Below, piece after piece: positions 10,189-22,450 of a stretch of DNA of 36,470 nt. Below the pieces are notes generated by a model that saw nothing but the letters and a program-made list of their open reading frames with translations, was not told the origin of the DNA and did not search any database. Source of the stretch: Pelargonium nanum (taxonomy: Eukaryota > Streptophyta > Magnoliopsida > Geraniales > Geraniaceae); assembly GCA_036897485.1 (NCBI GenBank), contig JAYMTF010000437.1, forward strand, positions 1-36,470, given 5' to 3'. How positions within the stretch are numbered: the first letter of the stretch is position 1; each line of letters starts with the position of its first letter. The position numbers and the translations under genes are program-made.

Positions 10189-12126
10189 CTCCAAATCACC
10201 CCAATGTTTTGTTTTATCAACTGGCTCTTCCTAATAATCATTCAAAACAGTTGAGGTAAAAGAGTTTAGACATCACACAGACAAACTTCAGAGCATGAAA
10301 TTATGAGTTTCAAATTAAACACTAATAAAAAAGATAGTTATTGATGCAAACACTGTCAGACCACTCGTAGCCAAATGTAGAAATTAAAAATAAAAGTCAG
10401 GAGTTTAAGTTAAAATAAAATCATTTCCCACAAAGCTAGTTTTAAAATAAAAATAATAATATAACTCCCATGTGGCCATATATTTTGCACATGTGCTCAG
10501 TTAATAAAGGTTGCAACCAATGGAAAAGATGATACTAAACGAAAGTCAAATATAATTTTTTGGCCATGAGCCCATGAGTGATGACATAATAGTATAATAT
10601 TCGATAATGGTTTAAAAAATACGTGGAGAATCATTAATCACTTTAACCCAAATATAAAATCAGGGAAAAACTTTACAATCCAAAATTACAAGCAGGGAAG
10701 CATTTATGAGAAATTACCTCATAGTTTGGCTGTTCTTGTAGTTGTACACCAAAAACATCACCATATAGAGGACGCCCATACTACAAAAAAAACATTAGAG
10801 TAAATTGGTTGAACAGAGAACTATAAAATGCAGCTGAATGTAAATAACTAAGAAAACAAAAATATACATGCCAAATAGCCATACATGCACACACGCACCA
10901 CGAAGATAGTAAAAGCAAACTTACTTCATCAACTGGAGGCTTGCCCCAGCCACCAGGATGATATCCAAAGCTAGCGCCAGGTGGAATAGGAGCATTTAGC
11001 CCAGGAATTTTCAGATGTGGATAAGAAGGTGGAGGACCATATCTCTGGAACAAAAAAGAAAAGAAAACAGTCGTCAAGATTTACTTAAATGAAAGAAAAG
11101 ATAAGGTCAATCAAACCCAACTCGATTAAAAATAAATAACAATCAATAACAGGCACATGTTACTTAATCTAACCTGCATATTGATGAGCCATGGAGGAGG
11201 AGCACCCTCTGGCATACCAAGGGCTTCTTTTAGCTCCTGAGAAAGAGTACCTGGTTTCATCTCCCGCAGCTTTACCTGTAGGACAAATAAAAATAGCCAT
11301 TCAGTTACATGATGAACACCCTATTCATTGACATACCAGAGTTAAGTTGTTCACAACATTCCAGAGAGAGAGAGAGAGAGGGAACAAAAAAGATGACTAC
11401 TTACACTTATGTGGACATAAAACTAAAAACATTTTAGAGTGATGTTAAAATAGTGATGTTAAGAATACACTATTTTTTACAAAATAGTAAAATAAGTTCT
11501 GACTTTTATGTATTTAGATTGTGCGTCAGGAACCATAATTGCTACCTAATAGTTCCAACCTTGAACCTACTGCTCATTTAATCCAAAATGTCGCAGCCAA
11601 TCAAGGTACCAATCATAGGCTGTCAAAAAAGGAAGCTGTCCCAAGTTTTAAGAACTGAAAACATTTTCCTTTCAATTTTAATTTTCTAAGCTTCCATAAG
11701 TAGATTAAAATCACCGGCAGGATGTGACTTTCACTCTTGTTTATGTCTTGCATCTGTTTCTCTTGAGATTATTAACAAGGAAAGGAAAGAAAATACCAAA
11801 ATGAACCCTACCTTCACGTATTATCACTTGACATGGATCAATAAAATGCACAAATCAGAGAGTTCCTCAATTGACAAGTAAAATGGAATAAAATAAATTT
11901 CTCTCAATATAGTTATTTGTACACTATGAAATCCAGCTATTGCATCGCATAACATTCCGCAACTAGCAATCACCTCCAATGTCTTTATTTTGAACTAAAA
12001 AGGCAATCAAATTACTACACATGAATCTGACTTTTTCATTTGTTAAGGCCAGTGTATAACAAATACTGGGTATGTTAATGTACAGCAATTTCAAATGCAC
12101 AAATAGATTAACAAAATCACACTGAA

Positions 12127-12157
<31 letters not shown>

Positions 12158-15100
12158 TGTTTGTGTATGGAAGTATCGTGTCAGTATAAGACGTATACCT
12201 CAAACTCTTTCCCTTCATGATATAAATCACCAAGAGTCGTCAACTTGGGCTTTGTCTGATACTTAAAAAAAGCATCATGAAGAACCTAAGAGACAAAAGC
12301 CACAGTATTATCAGTTGAAAAGTATCATGAAAGTAGCAATTCTTTGACATATCACTGTCACAATCATGTGGGGCACATAGGAAACGCACACTGGCCGAAC
12401 AAAATAAAAAATAATTGATACCTGATAGTCAATATCCATTTTGCCCATCTTTGGCTGCATACGCTCACGCTGCTTTTGTTTTAACTTCTTACCATCCTCC
12501 TTCTCAATGTAGGCCTGCAGAAGGTAATTCAGAAACAATCCCACAGGTCAAAGATTGCTTCAGCAAAATACATGGGCAAAAAGATTATTTATCTGAAAAT
12601 TGGATAGCATGAATGTAAGTAACAAAATTTAAATAAAGTTACTGTAAGGAAACAGCATTACCTGTCTAATTTTCTCAATTCCTGTTGCAGCAATAAAATC
12701 AGGAAGCTGAAAAGGTTGCTTCTCAATACCACGCTTCCCCTGCAGAACACAGAAAAAAGATCCAAGCTCCGATGAGATAAAATTGATTTCAAGGAAAAAG
12801 AGCACCAAATTAAATTAGCATCTATCAGTCAACTATTATAGTTTAACATGTAAGAAGCTCAGCCAGAGCCTTGAGCACAATGGATAGACATCTGAAACTC
12901 CATAACAAATTAATTAGAATCACACCACTTGAAAGAAACCCTCAAGATCTAGCATGCAATGGCACTCTGCTAAACAGAAGTACCCTGACAGCATCATAAA
13001 ATGGTTTATATTCCCACCCACACTAACAAACATATTTAAAGATATATAATCCAAAATTCCCTTTTGCCAAACACCTACAAGTCCAGGCTCCAGGATTGTC
13101 ACAGCCGCTCCCCTGCAAGAACCACATATATACGTATAAGAGAAACCTTTTGGACGAGATCTTCTATCCCTCACCCTTTTTCCTAAACCCCTCAATGTTG
13201 ACCATGGCCATCAGATATGTATGCATATTTTCACCCATAATGCCCAGTTTAGCAAAGAGTAACTAACCTGCAAGAACTTCCTTTTCTGACACCAATGCCT
13301 TGGTACAGGAACAGTATTTCGATATGATTTTAAATACACCAGCAACTTAGGGTCTGCTGCAGTAGCATCCCATACCTGAAAACAGATGTAAACAATAAGA
13401 ACAAGGATAACAAACAGAAACATCTTGAAACAAAACAAATCAAGAAGAATATAAAAATTAGATTTGCTGCTCATTCCAGTACAAAATGTTTGAAATGTAC
13501 ATCACTGAAAATGCAACAAAACCATCATAAGAATGACTAGAGTCTAGAACGATGTGTTTCAACTTGAACAACCCAACACCGCATCTTATTGCATTGAAGC
13601 ATTTAACTTCTATGTTATGCATGTGAACATACACACAAATCTAGGAATAGATATCATGGTTCTCACGGGAAACGACAAATACATTTATTTATGTGTATGT
13701 ATGTACGCAAGTGTGAGGAGATAAAAGCTCAAACCACATTAAGATCAGCAGAAAGGGAACGGTAAGAACACTAATGAGAGAAAATAGCATTTGGCATGTA
13801 GAAACTAAATGTCCATAAATACCTCAACAACATCTGGTCTTGCACAAATCTGCTTCAGTTCAGCAATCTTCATTCGCCTTTGAAGCTGAGATATTAGAAC
13901 ATAAACTTTTTAGCAAACAGATACTAGAATAACAATGATAAAGATGAAAAGGAAAAGGAAAGAACAAAAAAGAGAGAACCTTTTTCTTCTTATTTGAGAC
14001 TCCCTTCTCTTTCTGTTCGTTATCCTGTTCTTCCTCTTCTGAATCTGAATCAGCTTTCTTCTTTGAGATTGCATCTTGGGCAGCCTCATCTTTTTTATCA
14101 TTATCCTATATTACAACTTCATGTAAGAAAACTGAACAATGGTGCATTATAAAACAGCGAAAGCAAAGTTGCTCATACCTCTGAACCAGCAATTACTGAG
14201 AAAAACTTTTCAAAAACTTTTCTTGTTTCCTCATCTACATCATCACCTAACTCTGCCTTCTCTGGGACATATTCCACCTCAATTTGTTCCACAACCTTAA
14301 AATTTAAAACTAAGAGTGTTAAGCTTCTGTCACAGTATTAAAAAGGTTCTATAGAAACAGAAATGTGAGAAATATAACATCTTAAAAAAACTGATCCAAG
14401 AAAAATATGGTATTTAGAAGAAAAAATGTAAGGCATATACAAATCAGATTAATAAAATAATTTTCAAGTGTAATCAAATATAAACTTCATGCATATGACA
14501 ATCAATGCACTTTCATCACATGAATAATAAGAAAATGCAAGACTTGACAGAGAAGAAAGTAAACAACCATCATATGCAAATATTAAACTCCATGTATATG
14601 ATAGTCAATAGACTCAATGCAACCATAAATATAATATAAAAATTAAAATACTTGATAAAGTATAACTTAATAGAAAGACGACAATAGATAAAATGGATGA
14701 TCCAAAATAGTTTTTCCAATACATTCATGATGTCAACCCTAACTTTACCGAGGAAATGGGTTTTGTCTATCGCATATGATACATTAAAACCAATCATTTC
14801 CATTACACTACCTTGTTTGGTAGACCTATCTCTCTCACCCACTATTCTTGTACGAAAAAATAGCCATGTATCTATTTCTTGATTATTTAGGTTATTTTTT
14901 CTTTAGCTCAAATAATAGTTTTTTTCTTACTAAATATCTTTTTTCTGTATATATGCGTCCATGTTTCTATTTCTTTTCTTTTCCAACCATCATTTTCACT
15001 ATCTCTTCATGGACATGTAAATCCGACCATCTTTTTAATGCCTTACTCTTATTCATGTTGTTAAGCTAACAAAAGAAGTTTCCTATTTCCGTTCCCCTTC

Positions 15101-16184
15101 CCCTAACTACATGTTAACTATGATTACAAAGAACATATGTAAGGCTTTATTGTGGTAGTATAGGGAACAGGTTAACTAAGGTTTAAAATACTAACCAAAA
15201 AGGTGAACAAACTCTCAAAAAAAATATTAAAAAAAATAAAGAAGAGAGTTAAATTAATCCTCCATTCCTACAGTTATTAAATTTGAACAAACCACATGGT
15301 GCAGAAAGTCTTTGGTAAGCAAATTTTTTGGCTTAAATACATGATGTGCTTCAGCAAGTATCCTATTCTTTAAAATTTCAGCAGTCAACACTCAACATTA
15401 TCATGAAAGTGATAATAAATTGGAAGTAACCCTAACTAAGGTTTATAACACCTGCAACATTATCAGATAGTTTATTAAAAATATAAACTATATGTAATAG
15501 CATCAAGATTTACAAGATTATTCAGTGATGAAAAGTAAACCCTAACTAAGGTTTTTAACACCTGCAAGTATCTATCGTTTCAGGATTTCATATTAATTTC
15601 AGCAGTCAATAATCAGCATCATCATGAGAATGCCAATATATTGAAAGTAACATTAAAAATATAAACTATATGTAATGCAAACACCAAGACTTACATGATT
15701 ATTCTGTGAAAACTAAATGGAAAGCGAAGCCTAACTAAGATTTTCAAGTGAAAAGCACTACAAAACATAGCATGGATTTTCCATTACACAAACCTTCTCC
15801 ATTTTCACGGAAAATCATTGGAAAAACAAAATTTATGGCCGTCAAAGAAACGATATACTTAAAAAACAATTTCTCCATCTTCTTCTAATTCCAAAACCTT
15901 CAACGTTGTGCCATGTAAAACAAACCCTAAAAACCTAACAAAGAGCAGGAAATAAAGAACAGTAAGAGGAGCACCTGCTGAGCATCGGCGTTCTCCTTGC
16001 CGTCATCTTCGGCGCCGTCACTATCGTCCTGTGGCCGATCGGCCTTCTTGTTCTTCTTCTGCTTGCGTCGGCGGCGGCGGCGCTCGCTCTCCTTGGCCTT
16101 CTTGGCGGCGGGAGGGTTTGGATTGGGGGCCAGATCTCCGTTGGAGACGACGACGCCGTTTTGGTGCGTGAGATCTGCGGCCAT
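8109..16184 (-). CDS. SF3B2: Splicing factor 3B subunit 2 (SF3b145/SAP145 homologue), 18 exons
   Basis: Exons in transcription order: 16184-15975, 14295-14179, 14105-13980, 13885-13823, 13375-13268, 12739-12662, 12514-12422, 12285-12199, 11275-11174, 11044-10925, 10780-10718, 10230-10091, 9974-9893, 9793-9735, 9639-9594, 8782-8691, 8606-8537, 8180-8109. All 17 introns are GT-AG and the sum is 1728 nt, 575 aa, close to plant SF3B2. It is a U2 snRNP SF3b subunit that contacts pre-mRNA near the branch site. Visible: basic N-terminus (ERRRRRRKQKKNKK, about 33-47); acidic exon 3; DUF382 region (about 152-294) with VPRHWCQKRKFLQ and KMGKMDIDYQ; PSP proline-rich domain (about 295-350) with MPEGAPPPWLINMQRYGPPP and YPHLKIPGLNAPIP; a poly-Glu stretch in exon 12; a C-terminal lysine-rich tail ending KKKDFKF. 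There is no N-terminal SAP domain, unlike animal SF3B2. The start has an in-frame Met and a clean 5' leader. Confidence 0.96.
12135..12158. repeat. Poly-A followed by (AT)n microsatellite in an SF3B2 intron
   Basis: An 11-base A run (12125-12135) leads into about twelve AT units in the intron between the exons at 11174-11275 and 12199-12285. A simple repeat, read directly. Confidence 0.9.
15354..15745. repeat. Diverged tandem duplication in SF3B2 intron 1
   Basis: Two adjacent units, about 15354-15563 and 15564-15745, both start GCAAGTATC. In the same order they share TTTCAGCAGTCAA, a CATCATGA or TATCATGA word, AAAAATATAAACTATATGTAAT, AAGATTTACA or AAGACTTACA, and CTAACTAAGGTTT or CTAACTAAGATTT. 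This intron (14296-15974) is the longest in the gene. The units are non-coding. Confidence 0.7.
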
Positions 16185-16315
16185 GGGGTCTGGGTGAGTG
16201 TGTGTTTTGTGTTGTGTGAAGTGAGAGGGAGCGAAGAAGAAGAAGATGAAAGGGAAGAGAAATTGGGATTTGATTGATTGAACCCCAGAGAGGCAGATAA
16301 TGGATTCTTGGTTCG

Positions 16316-16321
16316 TTTATA
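16316..16321 (-). promoter_or_regulatory. Probable TATA box of SF3B2
   Basis: On the - strand AATATAAACG lies about 130 bases before the ATG (16184), predicting transcription start near 16285-16290. Just upstream in the gene's direction are two site-II-like boxes, TGGGCC (16335-16340) and AGGCCCA (16361-16367), elements common in promoters of plant growth and housekeeping genes. Assigned by motif and spacing. Confidence 0.5.
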
Positions 16322-17128
16322 TTAGTAAAGCTTTTGGGCCGATTTGCAACTTTTGGAATTAGGCCCAAATCCAGCCCGCCAAACTCTTCTCTATGTAACT
16401 GGCAATTTGGATCCGAATTCATCCAAACCCACAAGTAGGGCCTCGCGAGGTTCCTCGCAAACACGTGATCCGAGTAGGGGGTTCTGGAGGAAGTCGGGAT
16501 GGAATGCTAGTGATGGTTGGGGTACTCAGGAGTGGCGACGGGATTGGAGAAGATGGTGGTTTTATAGCTCTAAAAGTAGTTATAGATTTGACATCACGGG
16601 TCTCAAGATAGGATGTGTAACATGTTGGTACTATGTTTTACAGTAATATTTTTGTATTTGGTTTCGCTATTAATATTTTTCTCATTTGAGAAGTGCTCTA
16701 GGTCTAATGCTGATCGTGGGTAGTTTAAGGATTCTGGTTATTTTGGTGTTGTACTCTGATTCCTTGGTTATTGGTTAACTCCCTGATTCGGGTATTGTAT
16801 TCTACTCATATCATTGAATCCATTAACCTCACAAGAACACCCAATGACATACACCATGCTAACGAAATTTTTGCTTGTATTGCACTTACTCTCGTATTTG
16901 CCCTGCAATACATGAAAATCCTCCTTTGTGAAACTCTTTCGATGTTTAAGTCAAACTTATGTTAGAAACTAAAACTCGAAATTAAGTAGTATTTAAGGTG
17001 TAGATGCCAACCAATAAAAGTGGGGTTATTTGATTAGAATTCCAATTTTTCTATTCTCGTATAACCACTGATAGGAGTAGTTTCCTAATCTAGTGTGTGC
17101 TTTGGTGAATCTCCCAGCTCATGGTGCT

Positions 17129-17369
17129 TAAGAGTTGGCAATTTGGATCGAGATCCGATGAATACCCGACACCAAATTTTATTTTTATCCGACCCAACCC
17201 GAAGTTGGTCTGGCCGGATTATACTCAGATTCATCATGTAAAATTACGGGGTCTAAACTACAAAATCAGTGTATTTTATGCATAAAACCGATCAACCCGA
17301 AAACCCTATAGGGTCGGGTCAAGGTTAGGGTTCAACAACCTGAACCCAACCCTTAATATGTCAGCTCTA
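17129..17369. mobile_element. Non-autonomous hAT-like repeat rich in GGGTCGGGTT motifs
   Basis: It starts TAAGAGTTGGCAATTTGG and ends AATATGTCAGCTCTA, echoing the terminal words of the elements at 610-1079 and 26920-27328. The body is filled with CCCGACC, AACCCGAA and GGGTCGGGTC words. No 8-bp target repeat is visible, so the exact ends are uncertain. Confidence 0.45.
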
Positions 17370-17974
17370 TTTAATGGGTTTGCACCGATGTTGTGATATT
17401 AGGTTTGTATGATTTGGCTTAACCTCTAATATAAAGCTGGGTGAACCAGAGGATCGAATGTTACGCTCATGGCCACCTATTGTCTGGTCTGACCAAATAG
17501 GCCGATAAGCCCCCAACAACACCATCACCAAGCATCACACATGTATATATACAACTCCAAGAGAGAAACCAAGGCTCAACATCTATGTTATAGAAAATAG
17601 CAAGATTGTTTATAAAGTTTACAAGGACAGGATCCTTGTTAGCCTCTAATCTAAGCACGTCCTAACAAATGCTAAATAAAAAATCTTGCTATTGAATCAA
17701 CTGTGTGTGTGTGTGACACATTCAATATAATCCATGCATTGATTAAACCTTTACTTTCCTCCAACAAAATCAGACCAGACCTCTACCAAATCCCCCTCTC
17801 CCAAACCCCTACCAGAAAACCAATCACTCATTTAACCGGGAGAGGACGGACCAAAAATAAGAAATTAAATTGATGCATCAATGACAATTTTAGTGAAACA
17901 AATCCGGCACGTAGTTTCACAAGGGTGCACCCCGCCGCACATCTAGATCACTTTACACTAGCACAACATTACCC

Positions 17975-20900
17975 TCAAATGTCCCGTTTCAGAGTCACGT
18001 TGATGATCCCCGTCGGAGATTTAGGCCGGTAGTGTTCATCTGTATCTACCTCTTCAATTTCCTGATTTTTTTAGAGGAAAGTTCAAGCATTAGAGTGATC
18101 CAAGTCCAGCAAAAGGATAGGTTAACAACAGAAATCATTTTTGTTACCTGTACCACATCCTCTCCCTTGATGACCCGCCCAAACACAATAACTTTATCGG
18201 TTAAATCTGGTATTGGAGCCGTCGTGATGTATATATCGAATCCTTTGTTGTCTTGCTTCATTTTTGAAGTCCCGAGCATAAAGGCTTCGTGTTTCGGACT
18301 GCATGTATATAAAGTCAAAAGTCAAAATTATCGATACAGTGCAAAAATGACAACTTTATATCACTGACTACAACAAGAAACTAATGGCAGGGAACCTTGT
18401 GGCAAGTTGACCATGAAGTTTTCCTTTTAGTGTCCACTCTTCAGCAGCTCCAAGCCCTTGTGTGTTCCCTCCTTGAATCACATAGTTTTTTACCACATGT
18501 TGAAAAGGCATCCCATTGAAGTAACCTTTCTGACTGCCAAATCAATTAATTCAATATTATATTATATATGCAACAACATATACAGAGCAAATTAACATAT
18601 AATTTCAGTCTTCCACGTCACAAAAGATATATTTCAATTCAAGATTGCCATTTTTAAAAGTCGTTTCAATGGTAAAAAAACACTTGCAAGCTTTCGGCAG
18701 CTAAATATACTAAGCCATCCAAATTCAGGTTCATAGTATCCTTTGTAGTTTGCTTAGGAAAGCCTTCTCTTCTAGGAAAACTTCTCTTTACAACTTTGAT
18801 TCTATAACTTGCTAATTTCTTAATTCCAGAAATTAACTCTATTAGGAATATCAGCACTAAAATTGCAGATATTCATAGAGAACTGCTCTATTTGAGTAAG
18901 AAAATATAAAATGTGAAAAAGTTGACATTGTTCAATGACAACAAAGGATTTAGCATATAACATAGTAAAACAAACTAAAGCAACATACTTTTCATGATAA
19001 CAAATAAAAAAATAAACTAGCACCCAATCTAAAGAAGTAGCAGATGAAACAAGATCTTTAAGTCCATATAGAACAAGTGAAGTTTACACCCCCCCTTGCC
19101 CGCACTCATGCTAGCTCTTCTCAAACTAATGAACACAATTTTTCCAGCAACATCTGATCTTTCTCTAAAATGAACAAAGAAGTTTAAGAGCAGAGGCACG
19201 GTCAAATAACACTTTAAAAGTTAAATTTTGACATCTTATCCCTTAAAGTATGTAAGAAAGAACCAATACATGGCATAACATGTTTACCCACCACAGTTAA
19301 GTGTTAAGTATTCCAAACTAGAGACCAAATTATACATCCTTGCCTTTCATAGCAATATATAGCCTCACATACTCAGTTCCACTGACGAGTAAAATGTTAA
19401 ACAATTATAACTAGTCAAATACAGATTGATTTTTTTGCTTACCACAAGTCAAGAAACCTGTCCACAGTCTCGGGAGAACCATCCTTGAAAAGTTCTATTG
19501 TTATAAGACCCTTTGATGTATTTATAATCTGTAGAAGAAGGAAATGGGAAGCATAAGAGCCTTATTTTGAAAATTGATAACATATGGACATCTGCAGGAA
19601 GATAACTGTGTGCAGATAGACAAATTAATACCCAATAACATCAACATAATGATAATAACCACGAAATAAAGAAGTGTTGAAAGAGTATCTTTACTTAAGA
19701 GTCGTGAATCATTCTAAAAGATGGGCATGAGATGTACATTGTTTCAAGTTAGTGATCTACAAAACGGAAATCATCCATACTATATAATCAAAGAAGAAAG
19801 CTATTGTCCATCAAGAATACTACTTTGTCTTGTGTTTCTCATGAAAACATTCATGACAAAATAATCAAATTCGATCCGACTATTTGCCGGAAATCATACA
19901 TACTACATAACTATGTTGCACCGACACGCGGCACATTGGACATGAGATTTGCCATTTAAAAACATATACGACATGAAACATTAAATTTTAAATATATCTA
20001 TATATACAGCAAAGCAACCTATATGTATTTATGGTTTTTAATTTCACTGAAATCAAACTTGATAGTATCTCCAATTAAAATTAACATAAGTTCAAACAAC
20101 ACAAATAATGTCTCACAAACAATTAATATAAAAAAATCATGTGATTGCAATCTACAAACATAATAACTTCGGTCTTTTTTCTAATAAAGATCATTTTAAA
20201 AACTATTTTTGAATTAAAAAGTATAACACTGTCGGTGACTTGTCGGAGAGTGCCGGATTTATTCATTATTTATTTGTATTAGCTAATTCGCGTGTTCGAT
20301 GTGTGTCGTAAGAGTGCCGTGTCTGATTCAAGTGTGGATGCTTCATAGCTATGTAATCAAAGAAGAAAGCTATTGTCCATTAAAAATACTACTGGCTTGT
20401 GTTTCTCGTGAAAACATTCATGACAAAATTAATCAAATAATTCAAATTTAAATGTTGAACAACAATTCTGCCACCAACAAGTTAATGCAACTAGATTTGG
20501 AAACTTACAGCATAACCAGGAAGATCATACTTCTTTGAGTCAGCAAACGCATGGGAATCCTGGACCAGAAAAAGGAAGAAGCTCAGCGAAATGTGCACTT
20601 ACCTTGACATATATTAATATGAATAGAACTGCAGTGATCTTAATTATTAATGAAATCAATCAAAAAGACACTGAAGTCTGAATTTTCAAAACCTACCTCA
20701 AAGTTTGACAATCCAGCCCCTGACTGATCACTTGACCTAAAGCAAATAGCACCGTCTCAACTTTTGAACCGTAAATCACTTTGAAAAGATCAATATTTAT
20801 ATTTTATATTTCAAGAAAACTAGGTTGCATGTAACAATAACTGAGAAAAAGGCAGCAAACCTTCGAGACCAGTGCCTATATGTCATTACTAAGGACAACG

Positions 20901-21012
20901 CAATCAATGCAACAATCAAGTTGCACAAGATTATAGTAGTGATACTGATCCGAGTTGGCCCCTTCTTTTTCTTGCTTTGAAGCAATAAAGTCTGAGGCTT
21001 TATCCTCGCCAT
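17975..21012 (-). CDS. CYP21-4: Membrane-anchored cyclophilin-type peptidyl-prolyl isomerase, CYP21-4-like, 7 coding exons
   Basis: Exons in order: 21012-20861, 20736-20697, 20559-20509, 19528-19443, 18533-18396, 18298-18148, 18061-17975. All are GT-AG and in frame, giving 234 aa, like Arabidopsis CYP21-4. The start MARIKPQTLL with QSKKKKGP (12-19) then a single membrane helix (about 26-43) marks a type II endomembrane protein. Relatives are reported in the Golgi. The cyclophilin domain runs from about 82 to 230: INTSKGLITIELF (83-95), MPFQHVVKNYVIQGG (118-132), KHEAFMLGTSK (158-168), ITTAPIPDL (180-188), VIVFGRVIKGEDVV (192-205). The catalytic Arg of canonical cyclophilins (FHRV) is His122 here (FQHV), so activity may be weak. 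A leader exon (about 22450-22372) ends at a GT donor (22371). An AG acceptor at 21060-21059 joins it to the leader part of exon 1, giving a 1.3 kb leader intron. Confidence 0.95.
19765..20446. repeat. Tandem duplication in CYP21-4 intron 3, second copy split by an insertion
   Basis: Copy 1 (about 19765-19886) and copy 2 (19888-19910 plus 20348-20446) share CGGAAATCAT, CATACTA, AATCAAAGAAGAAAGCTATT, GTCCAT, CTTGTGTTTCTC and GAAAACATTCATGACAAAAT at about 90% identity by eye. Copy 2 is interrupted by the MULE-like element at 19911-20347. Non-coding intron sequence. Confidence 0.8.
19911..20347. mobile_element. MULE-like non-autonomous element inside the duplicated intron segment
   Basis: The left end reads CTATGTTGCACCGACACG. 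The reverse complement of the right end reads TATGAAGCATCCACAC, so the ends are imperfect inverted repeats. The flanks ACTACATAA (19902-19910) and GCTATGTAA (20348-20356) match at 6 of 9 positions, all changes being transitions. This fits an old 9-bp Mutator-type target duplication, and comparison with the uninterrupted copy at 19780 shows the insertion. AT-rich and non-coding. Confidence 0.6.
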
Positions 21013-21156
21013 GGAGCGCAACTATAATAGATGTAAATGGCTTTAATACAGAAAATGCCTGCAATATATGCACCCTGCTCAGCGTTTATACCCAACACAT
21101 CCACTATTCCAAGAAAATACAGAAACTTCAATTATCCAATCTATTTGTGTGTCAGT

Positions 21157-21158
<2 letters not shown>

Positions 21159-21214
<56 letters not shown>
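21159..21214. repeat. Compound (GT)n(GA)n microsatellite
   Basis: About 12 GT units (21159-21182) run directly into about 16 GA units (21183-21214) in the leader intron of CYP21-4. The apparent open frame through it (CVCVCV then REREREREK) is an artefact of the repeat. Confidence 0.95.
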
Positions 21215-21217
<3 letters not shown>

Positions 21218-22371
21218 TTATTGCATCTCAATCCTAATTGCTCAAGGATTCATTGAGCACGAAATCGTGAATTAATTCAATTGATCAGTAACACTAATTC
21301 TATATTCTTTTGAAATTCAATCTACCTTTGCAATTTTAGGAGAGAAAAAAAACAGTAATGAATTAAATTATGACAATCCAACAGTATTATTTCCATTTCT
21401 TTTGTTTTCACAGATGTAATATTTCAGCTTTCCCCTCAGTACACTGTCCACTCTTCTATCCAGTTATCTCTCCTATCTATTACTTTGCAATCCAAAAACT
21501 AAAGAAACACACGGTAAAACCCTATTTTGTAGTAAAGCTGATCTTGGTTTGATCTATTGCTTGGATGTGGAGAAAGATAGACCTAGATGGCAATTTGAAG
21601 AGTGAGAAAGGAATGCTGCTTGAAAGACAAGCAAATATCATACCAATTCTTTCTACTGAAATCTAACCAAGAATATCTGATTTCTAAATCTGGATTTGTA
21701 ATCTTAAATTAGCTAAATTCCATTATTTCAAATGTTTCCAAACACAACACTGTAAATTCCATGTATGGATCCCATCCAACTCATCCTTCCCATTCCTAAT
21801 ATAGTTGCATAGTACTAAACTTGAATCCAAAAACCCATTAGGTAATTTGCCGTTAAAAGGAGCAAATAAGTGACATTAGTATCCATATGATCTATTCATA
21901 CTAATCTATAAAATATACTTCTAAACCCTCACCAACAACAGCAAACAATAAAAAGCCTACAATGACCTTAAACTAACTCTAATGAGCAAAAATTTCTCCA
22001 AATCCAACGAAGTCAGTGAACCCTAATTCACGTACGATAACAGTTGAAGAATTGCAATCAATCAAAAGGACCATTTTCAAATCATTTTCTCCACAAACAA
22101 ATAAACAACGAAAACTCAACCACTGAGTCAATCATCAAATCAAACATCCACAGGCCAATTATAGCAAAATTCAAATGCCAGAGCTTCACAGAAACAGATC
22201 CAAAAATAACCAAAACCGGAAGCGGAGAACTGGACAGATCTTCAACGAAATGAAGATTAAAAAAACCGCATACACAGATCAGAGCCCTAACAGTTCAGGG
22301 AGGTCGTAAAATGAAACTGTAAGCAAAAAATTCAAAAAGTAATCGACGAAAATTGCTGAAATTGGACGAAC

Positions 22372-22450
22372 CTCGGTGATCGGAGCGTTGAAAATTGGTG
22401 CTGCTGAGGCGAATTGGTTGAGAGTATCGCTTGAATCAGAGAGTTGGTAG
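22372..22450 (-). other. CYP21-4: Probable 5' untranslated leader exon of CYP21-4
   Basis: On the - strand the sequence CCGATCACCGAG is followed by a GT donor at 22371-22370. The matching acceptor TTGCAG lies just before the leader part of exon 1 at 21058. The upper limit (transcription start) is a guess and no TATA box is obvious. Supported by splice-site pattern only. Confidence 0.45.

Larger units (their letters stand above)
16185..17974. other. Intergenic: SF3B2 leader and promoter, then 3' region of CYP21-4
   Basis: The first 130 bases are the SF3B2 5' leader. A TATA box and TGGGCC/AGGCCCA boxes follow, listed separately. Beyond about 16500 I see AT-rich sequence with no gene, one repeat of hAT-like type (17129-17369), and a short (GT)n near 17702. 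Open frames across the SF3B2 promoter on either strand do not look like real proteins. Confidence 0.55.

Noticed and set aside
16021-16464. 147-codon open frame on the - strand overlapping the SF3B2 start
   Set aside because: It overlaps SF3B2 exon 1 in another frame and extends through its leader and TATA box. The Arg/Pro-rich end is an out-of-frame reading of the basic N-terminus.
21037-21237. Open frame with CVCVCV and REREREREK runs
   Set aside because: Translation of the (GT)n(GA)n microsatellite in the CYP21-4 leader intron.
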